Below are positions 20,885-33,800 of a stretch of DNA of 64,000 nucleotides, piece by piece (position 1 is the first letter of the stretch; the number at the start of each line of letters is the position of its first letter). Where the stretch lies: positions 10,788,001 to 10,852,000 of the forward strand of contig NC_039506.1 of assembly GCF_003672135.1 (NCBI RefSeq). Reading direction: 5' to 3'. Source of the stretch: Ooceraea biroi (taxonomy: Eukaryota > Arthropoda > Insecta > Hymenoptera > Formicidae). The notes under the pieces were generated by a model. The model saw nothing but the letters and a program-made list of their open reading frames with translations, had not been told where the DNA came from and did no database searches. A program made the position numbers and the translations under genes.

Positions 20885-23279
20885 ATGGCAGATAAAAGGC
20901 AGCATAGTCTATCGGTAAGCATAACGTTTTATAAAATCGATGAAATTTAATTTAGGTTTTTATCTTGCGAACTGTATTACATAAATCTATTGTAATTATA
21001 ACATAATACGTAGAAATCGTAATTGTTCAAATTTACTGTATATAAATAATGAGTTTGAAAATTTGCAGTGACTTAACCTCGCAGAAAATAAATCAATATT
21101 TACGTTATTTACAGAAGGAGGAAATCGCGAAGCAGTTTATGCTACCCGAGAGGAAGAGCAAGATAGCGACGTTATTGAAACAGGACGGTCAAGCATATTG
21201 CATTTGCAGAAGCTCCGACAGTTCTCGTTTTATGATGTTAGTAAACCTCTTGGAATGTTGATATATGAAGTTATTTTTCAGAATTTCTCTGTGTTAGGGC
21301 AAAGTTAAGGCGATTCTGATATTTTAAATTATTTCAGAGGATGCGACTCTTGTGAGGAATGGTACCATGGTGACTGCATCAATATAACTGAAAAGGATGC
21401 GAAACATATTAAACAATTTTTCTGTGTCGTAAGTGAAGCTACTTTGAACGAGGAGCAATTTTAAATCCTGCGATCAAAGTATTGCGATGAATAGTTTGCT
21501 GATTAATTGATTATTGTGCGCAGCGCTGTAGGGAGGAAGATCCAACCCTCATAACACGATACAAGCCGCGTAGAACTGATCAGGATGACAGGAAGCATAA
21601 AAAGTACAAAGAGAAGGAAAGGGGACATCGATACGAATACGACGCGCCCTGGGATCCTACCGAGAAAGAGAAAAAATCTTCAAAACGCTGCGGAGAGTGT
21701 ACTGGGTGCTTGCGTGCAGAAAACTGCGGAAAGTGTGACGCTTGCAGGTAAATGCATTGAGGAAAAAATCCACCAAACATTATTTATATTGCACAGAAAG
21801 AATGTTGCAAGCACACAAGTAAAAGATTTTTTAGTCTTAATTTGCGCGTATCATGCAGACACCTGAAGAAATTTGGGCCTTCGGTGCGACTGAAGCTTAG
21901 ATGCATCCAGCGAACGTGTCGCGTGCTGGGGGACCCCCTCAAGCCTTCCAAGAGCCTCAACAAGGGAACGAAGCTCACGAAGAAGCGGAAGCGGGACTCG
22001 AGCAACGAGAGAAATGAACACTTGGAGCCACCGCGCCACTGCTACGGACCTATGTGCACGAAGCAGTCACGGCCCGGTAGCAAATACTGCTCGGACGAGT
22101 GCGGCATAAAACTGGCGACGAGCAGGATTTACCAAGTGCTGCCGCAGCGGTTACAAGAATGGTCGCTGACTGCGTGCATCGCGGAGCAGAACAACAGACG
22201 CGCCCTAGAATCCGTGAGGAAGCAGCAGCACGACGTGCGTAGGATACTTCACGAGCTAGAGAAGAGGCACGTTGAGCTGGACCGTATGGTCGAGCTTGCG
22301 AAACACGCGACTATCGACCCACAGGCCGAGGTGGATGATAACGATGACACAGAGAGCAGCATGTACTGTATCACGTGTGGACACGAGGTCCATTCCAGAA
22401 CTGCGATTAAACATATGGAGAAATGTTTCAACAAGGTACTGCGATGATTTTTGTCTGTGAAGACTGTAACAGTTATCGGTTGCTTGGATTTAAGAGGTTC
22501 TAATCAGTTTGAGCTATATTATCATAAGAATAATATAAAAATAATATAAAAGTTTTTAAAAACAGATTTTATTTTTATATTTTTATATTAAATTAATTAT
22601 ATAATAATATTATTTTATATAATATTTTATATTAAAATATTAAGATAGAAATGGATCTTCTTACTTTGTATCTCGCATCTCGCTCAAGTCGATAACTGCA
22701 CAGTTTATCCTACGAAAGGAGCGAGTCAGTATTAACTTAGCTCACATCATTTTGCAGTACGAGTCGCAAGCATCGTTCGGCTCGATCTTCAAGACACGTA
22801 TCGAGGGCCAGGTGATGTTCTGCGACTTTTATAATCCTGGCAATCGAACGTACTGCAAACGCCTGCGCGTCCTCTGCCCGGAGCACTGCAAGGACCCGAA
22901 GATCGGCGACACCGAGGTGTGCGGCTGTCCGTTGGTCACGAACGTGTTCAACGTCACGGGCGAGTTCTGCCGCGCGCCCAAGAAGAACTGCGTCAAGCAC
23001 TACATGTGGGAGAAGCTACGGCGCGCGGAAATCGACATGGAGCGAGTGAGGCAGTGGCTGAAGATCGACGAGCTCGTCGAGCAGGAGCGGCAGATTCGGT
23101 CGAACATGGCAACGCGGGCCGGCGTGCTGGCTCTGATGCTGCATTCCACGTACAATCACGAGCTAATGGAACAAATGACGCAGGAACAGATGACGCAGGA
23201 GCAGAGCAGGGAGCAGATGGAGGAGGAGCTGCAGAGGAGGTACGGTTTACATCAGAAGGAGCAATGCATGGAACAATGA
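20885..23279 (+). CDS. CXXC1: CXXC-type zinc finger protein 1 (Cfp1)
   Basis: This is the DNA-targeting subunit of the Set1/COMPASS histone H3K4 methyltransferase, acting in the nucleus at unmethylated CpG. Six exons agree in phase: 20885-20914, 21115-21236, 21338-21428, 21524-21747, 21859-22435 and 22758-23279. They give 521 residues, shorter than human (656). Domains in order: a PHD finger at about residues 39-85 (CIC, GCDSCEEWYHGDC, FFCVRC); a basic linker; a CXXC finger at about 136-178 (CGECTGC, CGKCDAC, then RLKLRCIQRTC); a lysine-rich stretch; and the long C-terminal Cfp1 domain with zinc-binding Cys/His (CYGPMCTKQSRPGSKYCSD, CITCGHEVHSRTAIKHMEKC, CPEHCKD). The protein ends in a Gln/Glu/Met-rich tail (MTQEQ repeated). 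ATG 20885 starts MADKRQHSLS next to a good donor; the acceptor of exon 2 (TTACAG) restores frame. Confidence 0.94.
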
Positions 23280-23687
23280 TTGCTCCTTTTTACATTCATC
23301 AGGCTCGCTCGCGATTGCCGTTGTATGCTAGGTCGGTACCTTCCGGCTCAATTACGTTTTCCATCTCCCTTTATCTCTTGTTCTTCCTGAAGGCTATAAC
23401 ACATGTATCCATTTAAGCTGTAAGAAAGTGGACGGACCCGTTCCTAGTATATTTTTCGTTTCAAGTTGATCGTATAGCACAGTTCCGATAGACTTTTCCT
23501 ATCTAGTAATTGTCGTTGTAAGCAGTTGCGGGGTCGAGACAGCACTAAAGGATAAAGTGGAAAGTTAGTAGAACGATGGTGAACGTGTAATGCAAAGTAA
23601 TATGTATGTACCTGTTAGTATAATAAATCAAGCAGATAATCAAGTGCGTATTGTACCTTTAAAAACTCATGTGTCTGCCAATTTTTG

Positions 23688-23693
23688 AATAAA
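23688..23693 (+). terminator. poly(A) signal of CXXC1
   Basis: A canonical AATAAA lies 409 bp after the stop, within TTTTTGAATAAACTTAC. A GT-rich tract at 23720-23741 could serve as the downstream element. An earlier AATAAA near 23622-23627 is an alternative. Confidence 0.55.
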
Positions 23694-23744
23694 CTTACAT
23701 TGAACATCCATGTAATCTGGTGTGTTTGTGTGTGTGTGTGCGTT

Positions 23745-26700
23745 CAAAGAGAATGTCCATCGGCGAGAAGTAAACGTTCCTCAATGTATTATCTCTAGCA
23801 TCTTCGTATCGTAACTTAATTGTGCTTTATTGAACCGCTCTCGGTTCAGTTAGAACGACGTTAGAAAAATTCTCCGAATAATATGGTGCAACGAAGAAGA
23901 TGGAGAACAAGTGATCGTTTTCGGTAATATTGTTATTATTTACATTATAGTTGTATCAGACGCGCAGACGTCAGGATTTCACACACTCCGACAGTTAATC
24001 GTTTCAACAAAAACCATTTATTCACAGGTCGTAGCCTCTGCGGATGCAAAATAACACGCCAAACTAGCGATCTAACTTCGCTCAACTTCGGAAAATAATC
24101 GCGCGAAGCGCATAATGCTGGACACCGATCGTTTGCGGGAGAACCGCCTGTTTTCTAGCCGCTTCCTCAAACGCTCTCGCGTTTCCGGTGACGCGATGAA
24201 CAGTTATACGAGTTCTGTCGGCTACCGATACAATATTATCTCTCAAGAAGCTATCATTATTAATTATTATAAAAATAATCATTTTGGAAGTTTAACGTGA
24301 AATATTAAAACGGCAATACGATGCGTGCCGTCCTCTTCTTCTTCTTACAGAAGAATTAAGATTACGCGATCCTAGAACAAGTTATTGTAAACAACTAGCT
24401 TTACCCACATGATATATACATACAACAAACACATAATAATAAACTTATATTAAATTGCATTTCAAGAATTAGGAACGAACATATTAATGTAATGGCAGTA
24501 CCAAGTTAACGCGCGTTTTGGATGTTCACTTGTATGTCATCCGATTATACGACGTAGACCGTAATTAATCGATTACAATCAATACATTAGTAGATTGGAA
24601 TAAAGTACAATCCCCCCTTAGGATTATTATCGAGATGCCCGCGATAACGACACATCATTGTGTCAATACCTGCATAACAGAATCATGCGAGTGAAACTGC
24701 GCGGAAGATTACGGCGAATTTTAATCGGCGGAAATTCGAGAGTGTACAAACCGAGAAGAAACCGCGTTTTCCGTGCGTGCGAGGGAGAAAACAGGCGCGA
24801 TTCGCTTTAAGGAACCGGTTGAAAACAGGCGACTTACCTGTGACACGTGTGCGGCTCTCGCGATGTACACGTGCGTATGCGCTTAAGGAAAGAGGACAAA
24901 AGTAGAACGACTCATTTATCACAGTATTGCACGCAAAGCTTGTACGAAATCGCAAGTAAGATAGCATAAAGGCCAAATGGCGACGCTACACGCTCTCTTC
25001 TGCGGGATACATCCGGAGGGGAAGTTTAAACTTTTCTTCCGTCTTCTTCTTCTTCGTAGAAGATTGGCGAAACGCTCATTCGCTCCCTCTCTCGTTCTCC
25101 CTCCCATTCTCTCTCTGCATTATTCACTCTCACTCATATACACCTCGGTATATTCTTTTTACATTCCATGGCAACGACTCCGAATGACCCTTTCACATCC
25201 ATGGTCCATGATAACTTTGACATGTGTCTGATAATATTATTAGTAACAAAATAATAAACAGTTTGTTCGTTGTGTGTGTGTATGCGTGGCGCTGTATGTA
25301 TGTATGTATGTGTGTGCGTGCGTTGTGTGTGTTATGTGTGAATACATCACCTGAGAATAAATCGTGATATATCTCTCGCTTCCCTTATAATGTTTTCTCA
25401 TTAATTTTTTCTGCTTTTTTTTTCTCTCTCCCTCGACGTACAATTTTCACGCTCATACGGTGATGCTTCTTAACTTTATCTGTCGTCGTTACAGATTATT
25501 ACAAAAGAATACAATACGCAAGCATTTCATATTCGACAAGTTCGCTGCCTAATGCGAATTGACGCTGGCTGGGTGGTTCTCGATTCCGACGAACGATATT
25601 AACATATAACATATCTTTAGAGACACTTTAAAAGAAGATTACGAATTTCGTTGGATGGTTCTTAACATTTAAACACACATATATATACATATATAGATAT
25701 TGCATTTTTTAATTGGTGATCGATTAAGAATTAAGATAATTCGCCCTAAATCTCTCAAATTTTATAGTGTAGAAAATTCCGCAAAAAGATAAAAAATTAA
25801 CATAAAATTAAAATTAATGGAATAAATAAACGCGAAGTAATGAAGCGATTTTTCATTAAAATACGATTAAAAAAATATATATATATGGTGTGTGTGTATG
25901 TGTGTAAGAAATAGAAATAGATTTTAAAGAGGAATAACTGCGATTTTGATTTACCACCCTCAACTGAGCCTGCTGCGTTAATGATACTCGCCCGACCAAG
26001 CAGACAATCCGACATCACTGCTTACCGTATCTTACATTCGCAAAAGGGAACTTTGGCAACAACACACTCGCATTATAAGGTTTTTTTTCAGCTGGACAGC
26101 ACAGCCTTTCACGCAAATTGTAGCTTCGATATACACACAGTCGCTCGTGCAATAGCGCTCTCTTTCGTTTATTCCCGTCACTATATAATAATAGCGGCAT
26201 TAATAATAACTTTAGTTGGATATAATTTTTTTTTGTCGTAGCGCTGGTAGTAATAATACAATAGTTATATCATACAATATACCATATGTACAACATGAGA
26301 GGAGAGAACCGTTTCAATAATCGAATAACAAATTGTACAGCGGTACGAGATCGACACCGTGGTAATCGAACCGTTCTTTTACGATCGTGTTACACTCGCT
26401 CCTCATTCTGTGTTCTGTTCCGTCTTCCAGATAGCCATCGGATGATCGGAGCTGTATTAGTACCCGGCAAATACTCGGCGGACACGGAAATCTCACTCTT
26501 TGCGCTTTTTAAAACGATTAACATTCGATAGTCAATCCTTAATCAACGACGACGATGCGTCGAACAAGCGGGATAGAGGAAAGATCGACGCGGAAACATC
26601 CACGGGTAAGAAGACACGGGAATATAATCTGCGTAACGCTAACGTGTCGCAATCGAGAACGCTCGAACGTACAAGTTCATTCGAACGTTCGCAGATACCT

Positions 26701-29700
26701 ACATCGCTGCAAATGAACGGATAAACAGATATCAGTATGAAAGAAAATAAACATATATTTATTCCTCTTTTCTCATAAACACTTATAAACGGAAACAGTA
26801 GGGGGAGTAATATGGATTTGCAATAATGCAGTTTTGCTTTCTTTCCTTTTTGTCGTTTCTCTCAAAGTATTATTACATTACTCTCGTTAACGATCCCCTG
26901 CATGCAAGCAGATAAAGAAAAAAAAAAGAAATGAGAAAGAAAACTAAAAGTGTTGTCTTGGCTGGTCCGCGACAATGTCCACGCGTTTCTTCACGTGTCC
27001 GCAGAATAAAAACTGTTTTTTTAAGTAATTATTATTTTACACGTGTGACGCAGGTAGCTGCCTCCCCGCTCTCGCTATGTACACTGTTAAGTGGTCCTAT
27101 CTTCCTTTTTTTTCGTTTAGTCTCTCTCCACAAGTACGTTTGCACTAATCTTTGTGAACTCTTATCACTTAGTCACTTGAACCGGTCAATGGCACAGGCT
27201 GTGACTGTTACTTTAAGGCGAGTGGAGCACCTGACTTTCTGAATATAGTTCTCGCATATCGGACTAAAATAGCTCAAAAAAAGAGAGATATCATCCGTTC
27301 AAAAGCGACGCGAATTCTCCGATGATTTAGTCAAACTGAATACCGATGTACCGTAGCATTTAATTCGGCGTGAGCATAATCGAGTCTTGTGTGTACATAA
27401 AAAGAAAAATAGTTGGACGATCGATGTGTATCGAACCTTTATAATACGATCATACGAGAAAGAAGTATAGAGAAAAGAACGCGAAAGAATTAAAAGAAAA
27501 TTCTCTTAGTCGACGAAATAGAAAGATAATTCGTGCGACTTTTGGAATTCGCAACTCTGCTACCGTGTGATGACCGAAGTCGAGTGTAAAACGTGATATT
27601 GGAAAAATAAAGCAGAATGTCCTTAAGTCGATATGACGCGCTTGCAACTGTTCGCAAAATTTGTCTACAAGATAGAAAGAAAAAAAAAAAGAAAACCCAC
27701 AAAAATCTGACCTATTTCGTCATGTCTGTATAACAGATTTTTTGGCGTGGTACGATCGTGCTTTTTTTCGAGTTATTCTCCGATATGCTTCATAATGCGC
27801 TTGCGTCAATACAATTAAATATCTCAATTTCTCTCTTATTTCGAAAGCTGTACTCCCAGCTGGGCTATTACTACACGTACTGGACAAAAACTGAGAAATA
27901 TCAACAGAGTACGGTATCTTTTTTTTCGTTTTTACGCAATTTTGATATCTTCGCAAAGAAAAGACGATGTATAACAAACTTTATCAATTCTAATCCACTA
28001 ACAATAATTAATTTGCGTTAATACTAAATAGACAATACACTTTCATGCTTCCATATGAAACTTATCTATGATAATTTACTTTATCATTACCGCTATAAAG
28101 GCGATAAGTTTCTGCAACACTTCATTCATTCGTTTCTCCATCGCACGAGACTGCTGTTCGAACATTATTCTTGTATATTGAATATACGGCTAGCAATGCG
28201 CAAATAACTATTTTCAGGCGCAATATGTAGAATATACTCTCGCACTCCCGCTTCGTTAATGAGTAATGACACGGAACCGAAGAACCGAAAAAAATGTAAT
28301 TAAATCTAAGCTTTAAACGCAAAGGGATGAACACTTAATGTTTAACACGTTTGCTTACTTAGAGCATAACACGTGGACTGCAATAACCTGAGTTTATAGA
28401 ATTTGTAGACTTACAGGCAAAAGAACTTTGTTGTTGTAGTAGTTAAAAGCAGCTTTATTATTCCTCTTAGGCTCGATTTTTAGGCATTTACAGGCATGAT
28501 GAACTCGAGAGACATGGTTTATACTTTTTGCTTTTTTTTTCTTAATTTTTCGATTAATTTAAGATTAAATTGACCGTAATATATTTATATAGCCATGTAT
28601 ACGCATATATCATGCGATTTCCACATGCTTATCAAAATAATCGGTGATCACGTTTTCACGCCTGTAATAACGCCTTGGAAAAAAAAAGTACAAAACCTCG
28701 CGTTTTGGACATTATTTGTGTTTCATCATTTGTGAGATATATCCGAAAAAAAACACGAAAAAACGGAAAAACTTAATAACTAGGAACGTATTTCGCGTAT
28801 GAAGTTTTATAAAAGTCGAGGTATACCGAGTGAGCAAACGATACACATCAATATAATCCACAGATTTATCTTTGTGCAGTTTTGGGACGCTTTGATTTAC
28901 AACGATCACAGAACTCAGCAAGCAGCAGAATCCGAGGTCAGATTGAGTGGAATTGAAAGTCTCCATGTCGCGAGAATGCATCGCTGCATCCGGATGCAGA
29001 CGGGTCTTCAGGAAAATTATATCAGTAAACTGTTAGTATCTCTCTCTTTCGCTACTGAAAATCTGGAATAATAAAACAATCACGTAACGCTGTAGACAAT
29101 ACACGTGAGCAAGGCAGTTAATATTGTCAACAATTCGTAGATACAGAGTCAATTGAATTCTCCTGTTAAACCCTAAATTCTCTAAATTATCATTGTTCAA
29201 ACATGAAGCGAACATGTTCCGTGCAACATTATACGCGCAACAACTGCAACATCAAGATCCGCACGAAATGCAATCAATTTGGAATAGCTCTGGTTTTAGA
29301 ATCCCGAGGAAAACCCGAGGATATTGCAACGCGTACGTAATCACTATGGTCGAACAGCAATCTCATTTTCATCATGACCACCCGACAGAGGTTTGCATGA
29401 ATCATTACGCACGCACGCGCATCCACACCATCGTATCTTTATTGATCACAAGCAAGTATCTTCTTATAATTATTATTACGAATAATTACTAATTTTGTTT
29501 ATTAAATAAGCAGGTCCGTGTAAAAATTTAGCGTTTCTTCACACACTCAGCACACTCTATCCTCACAGTTTATTTGACCAGATTTTGAGCGCAACATTTT
29601 TTTTATTTTCGAAATCCAGTTAGTGACTTCTTTTTTGTCTTAAGCTAACGGCTGCTTCACAGCTGGAAGAAGTAGCCACTCTGAGAGGTCCTAAGTCAAT

Positions 29701-30866
29701 CACATTATCTTAATATATTACACACGTTCACAAGCCGCGCATTTACATCCATCCACCTCTCTCACCGACATCACCGACCGCACATCTTAATTTCTGTTAA
29801 TTAATTAATTACGCTGCTGTATCGAATAAAGTACATCTAGAATTCCCAGCATTTTGACTTTATTATTTAATATCTCGACGAAGACTCACCGGCTGGTTCG
29901 CATAACTTTCGAACGGCATCGATCGAGATCGTCCCAGCTCGCAAGAGAGTTCGAAAACTAATTATTACAATTGTTTATTACAATGGTACTTTTCACAGAC
30001 TTCTCGACTCGATTATCGTTTAACGTAATAGGCTTTTCTAATTCTCCGTTCATAGATTCGCTCGTAGATACGCGATAGTGCAGAAGGCACCAGGAGACAC
30101 ACCACGTTGATGCGCAGGGATGCGCAAGGATGCTTCTCTTCAACGAGATCCGCTTCATGGTAGACCTGGTAGACTATGAGCTTACGTTTCTCCTTGCAGT
30201 TTTTTTTTTTTTTCCTAAACACTCCTCGAAACCGTAAACTCATAAACGAGTCCAAAGACAGTATCCAAAACTCTACACTGACGTTCAACGTATATGTACA
30301 TGCGTGACTTGTACACTGGAAGTCTCCTTCGTCCAAACATGAGGAACCGTAGTTGATAGTTCTTGAAAGAGTCTCACACTTTCCCGTCACGAGCGTCGTT
30401 AAAAATAGTCAATACTGAATTTTTTTACGACACCATTTTATCGCCGTGAGAAATTTTCACGCAAGTACAACGTGTATCAATGGAATATACACTTTGTCCT
30501 CTCTCTCTTCGTCTTCCCTCTTGTTTTTGGTGGTTTCTGATTACATATATATATATACATTGCTATTATTATCTCTTGAGGCACACTTTGCACCGCAACT
30601 CGGCTCCACTGATCTCGCACTGATCTGGCTTAGCGTTTTAACTCCAACGTGAGTGAGACAGGTGGTTCCCCGAGCAAACTTTACGTCCGTACGCTCGGGG
30701 GAGGAGGGGGGGGGGGGTAACAGCCGTGCACGCAACACATACAAGTACTTACAGCCTCGTGTGTCAAACAGGAGACCATCAAACTAGCTATTTGTAATGG
30801 AAGTAGTTTACCGGTACAAAAGGACCATTATTGCCGATTTCCTCCAATGCGCCGATAATCCTCATT
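23745..30866 (-). other. 7-kb stretch without recognised gene; possible long 3' UTR of the minus-strand gene at 30867-43155
   Basis: No exon with a recognisable protein or convincing splice structure was found on either strand. The stretch is moderately AT-rich with microsatellites ((GT)n near 25276-25330 and 25888-25904), T/A runs, and a G-run at 30697-30717. It begins directly after a stop codon of a minus-strand gene and ends tail-to-tail with CXXC1. Minus-strand AATAAA complements (TTTATT) occur at several points, for example near 24017, 26757 and 29570. A long untranslated tail is therefore possible but unproven. Confidence 0.3.
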
Positions 30867-33800
30867 TTACTGTCCGCTGTAGAACTGTATGCGTCCAGTC
30901 GCAGTCACTGGCATTTCCCTCATAACCGCATCCCAGGCTATTAAAAACCAAAAAGAAGAAGCAAATATATAAGAAAAGAATAAGAGATAAGTATTAGAAG
31001 AAATTTTTGTTGAATAATATATGCTAGTAGTAAAACTGTGAATGGAATATATTTATGTCAAAAACAAAACTCATAAAAATTTATTTAATTAGTGATTAAA
31101 ATCACGGACCTTTTAACCTGATGATAAATAATGATAAATTTCTTTCTGCATTTTTCCGCAATTTTTAATTTTTTTTTAAACGGATTGCAATTATTTTTCG
31201 ATATACGAGCGTTAATATCTTGAAAAAAATTCTCTCCGTGTGAAACGCAAGATGGCAAAATATTTACACGCGTTGCGAAACTATCAGGAAATCGTGCCGT
31301 CTTACCTAAACCAACGAACGACACGATCTTGTCGTGATTGTACGTCTGCACGTTCAGCTCTTCTTCGGGAGCTACGTACAACATGGAGAAATCCTCCTTC
31401 GGTGGATGGAACTTCTCCATGATCCCAGGCGGCGGCGGAGGCGGCGGTGGCAGATATGTAGGCGGCGGAAATCTGGCACAATAGTTCACGTATGGCAGCG
31501 GTTGCACCATAACCGCTGGGTGCACGGACGTCACATGGGCGTTCGTCGACGCGACGTGGGTGTTCGGCGGTTGCATGTGATAGTTCGACGAGAACTTGTC
31601 GTATCTCACTGGTTTCTCGGTGAAGTTCAACAGCGGATTCCTGTCGAAGTTGCTCGCCGGCGGCTTGTTAACGAGCGGCTGCGGCGGTGGCACGGCCGGC
31701 GAAAACGCGGGGTTCGGGGGTGTTGCCGTCGCCGGCGCCGGCGCCTCCTCGTTACCGTTATCCTCCGAGAGCAGCAGCTCGTTTATCTCGAAGCCGAAGG
31801 TTAGCTCCGTCGGCAGATTGTTGTTCCTGGCAACGTCCGACGAAGTCTCGTCCAGCAGGATCACCGCCGGTCGCGGAGTCGAGTTCTTCGTCTGCTGCTG
31901 CACCTCCGGCGATCTCTGCGACTGATCTTTCTCCGGCTGCGCACTCTGCGGCTTCGGCGTCCTCTTGCTCTCCGCTTCCTCGCGCTGCTGCGTGTCCGGC
32001 TTCACGTTTTGCGACGGACAACTCGTCGCCTTCGTTGCGTCGTGCCTCGTCGTGCTGCTCTGATACTCCCTCACGACTCTCGCGGTCTTTGGCTCGCTGC
32101 TACTGGTCGCTGCTTTGCCGCTCCCATCGGACTCGACGCTCGGCGCGGACTCCTGCGCAGGTTTCACCGTTTTCGATTTCTGCGCGTCCGCAGCGCAGTC
32201 CGAGTGCGGATTGCTCTTGTTCTCGGTCGACTGCGGGGCGTCGGAGTTGTGCGACTTCTTCGGCGTCTCGTCGTGATAAGAAGACGCAACCTTCTTGACG
32301 TGCTGCTCCTCGTACGATCCCTGAGTTTGCATATTTGGGTTACTGTGCACGTACGTTCTGCGAGAACGCGGGTTATTGGTTCTCGAGTGCACGGCGGAAT
32401 CCTTGTTGTTGACCGCGCAACCAGGATTATTATCGGAATCGGTTGGACTATAGTTCACCGTTGTACCGTTATTGTTTAATCTTGGTGTCGCGGTAGCACT
32501 CTCGTTCGCACTCGTGCCGCCGTTGCTGGGCAACACCGTGGCAGCGTGCTTCTGCTCCTGCTGCGTTAGGCTTTCCTGCATCTTCCCGATGTCCTGCACG
32601 TATTTGTACACTTGAATGTTCTTATTGATAGCCTCTTCCTGGGCCTCGGCTTTCTTCCTCTCCAACGAGCTCTTCTCCTTCGCCAGTATCGGCGAGAATT
32701 TGTCGAAGCTCAAGCTCAGGCTCGCCGACGCCGTGCCGGTCGCCTGGCCGAGCTGCCTCGCTTTCCTCTCCTGTATCTCGTCCAGACTGGGATAGTAATC
32801 CTGCGGCATCTTGTCCGGTTCCGAGGGAGTCTTGGGTGGGACGCTGGGCCACGACGTGTTGTTCAGCATACTTGGCACGATCACAGACATGTTCAAATTG
32901 TGCGACATGTTGATCGTAGCCATGCGCGCTATGTCCGCGTAGCTCGCTTGCGGGGTACCGCCCGACGATGTCGCGACTTTCGACAGATTGTGCTTCGAGC
33001 TGTTCGAAGTAACCGGCAACGAGTGAACCGAGTCCAAGTCACTGCTGTCCGACTTGTCGCTATAAAAAATAATCACATAATGTTAAAATTATTTAAAAAA
33101 TTTAAAAAATTATTCTTAGCGCCATGTTTGAATTAATCTCAAATTAATTATTAATTAATTTATTATTTATTTATTAGTCGCTTGTTATCGCACATTACCT
33201 TGGAGGCATACTGCTCGCAGATTTCCTTCGGAGTTCCGGCGACAGCGGTGTCCTGTACTCGTTCGAGAATCCCCTGGAATTCGGGAGATACGAGCCAGAC
33301 GTAGTCAGATTCTGGGCTCTGCCGCCGCTGGAGCTTCTCCTCTGCTTCTTACTCTTCTTCTTCTTCGTGACTACGAGGAACTCAGTCTCGTGTTCCGGCT
33401 CCGGGTTGATCTTCTTGGTGGAGGAGTTACGGCGGCTAGCGTAATCCTCGCCCGTGTCGTTGCAATATATCGACTGGCCCTCTTCTGTACCCCAGGATCG
33501 CCTGTCGCCTCGACTGTCGACCGTCGCATCTCCGGTGCTCCGCTGCTTCGCGCGTCGCAATGCCACGTTTATCATGCCTATTACAAAAAGGCAACATCAG
33601 AAATAATGTGTATGATAAATCAAGATTTAAAAGTTGAACTATTAAAGGCCATGTGTGAATTATTGCTTTTTATATTTTTATAGAAAAAATTTTTATAAAA
33701 TTCGATTATTTTCAGTTTTCGTTTTTATATGGATAATACAAGATCACGTTTGTCACCACAGATTTGAAAAGTAGGAAAATCCTGAAAATTTTAATTTATT

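Noticed and set aside
26500..26724. 74-codon plus-strand frame with protein-like text
   Set aside because: No conserved motif, no splice context, and it lies in gene-free sequence. Codon use gives no support.
31687..32298. 203-codon plus-strand frame opposite the unknown gene
   Set aside because: It is the antisense shadow of the Ser/Pro-rich exon 31306-33059, which has consistent splice phases and sensible protein text.
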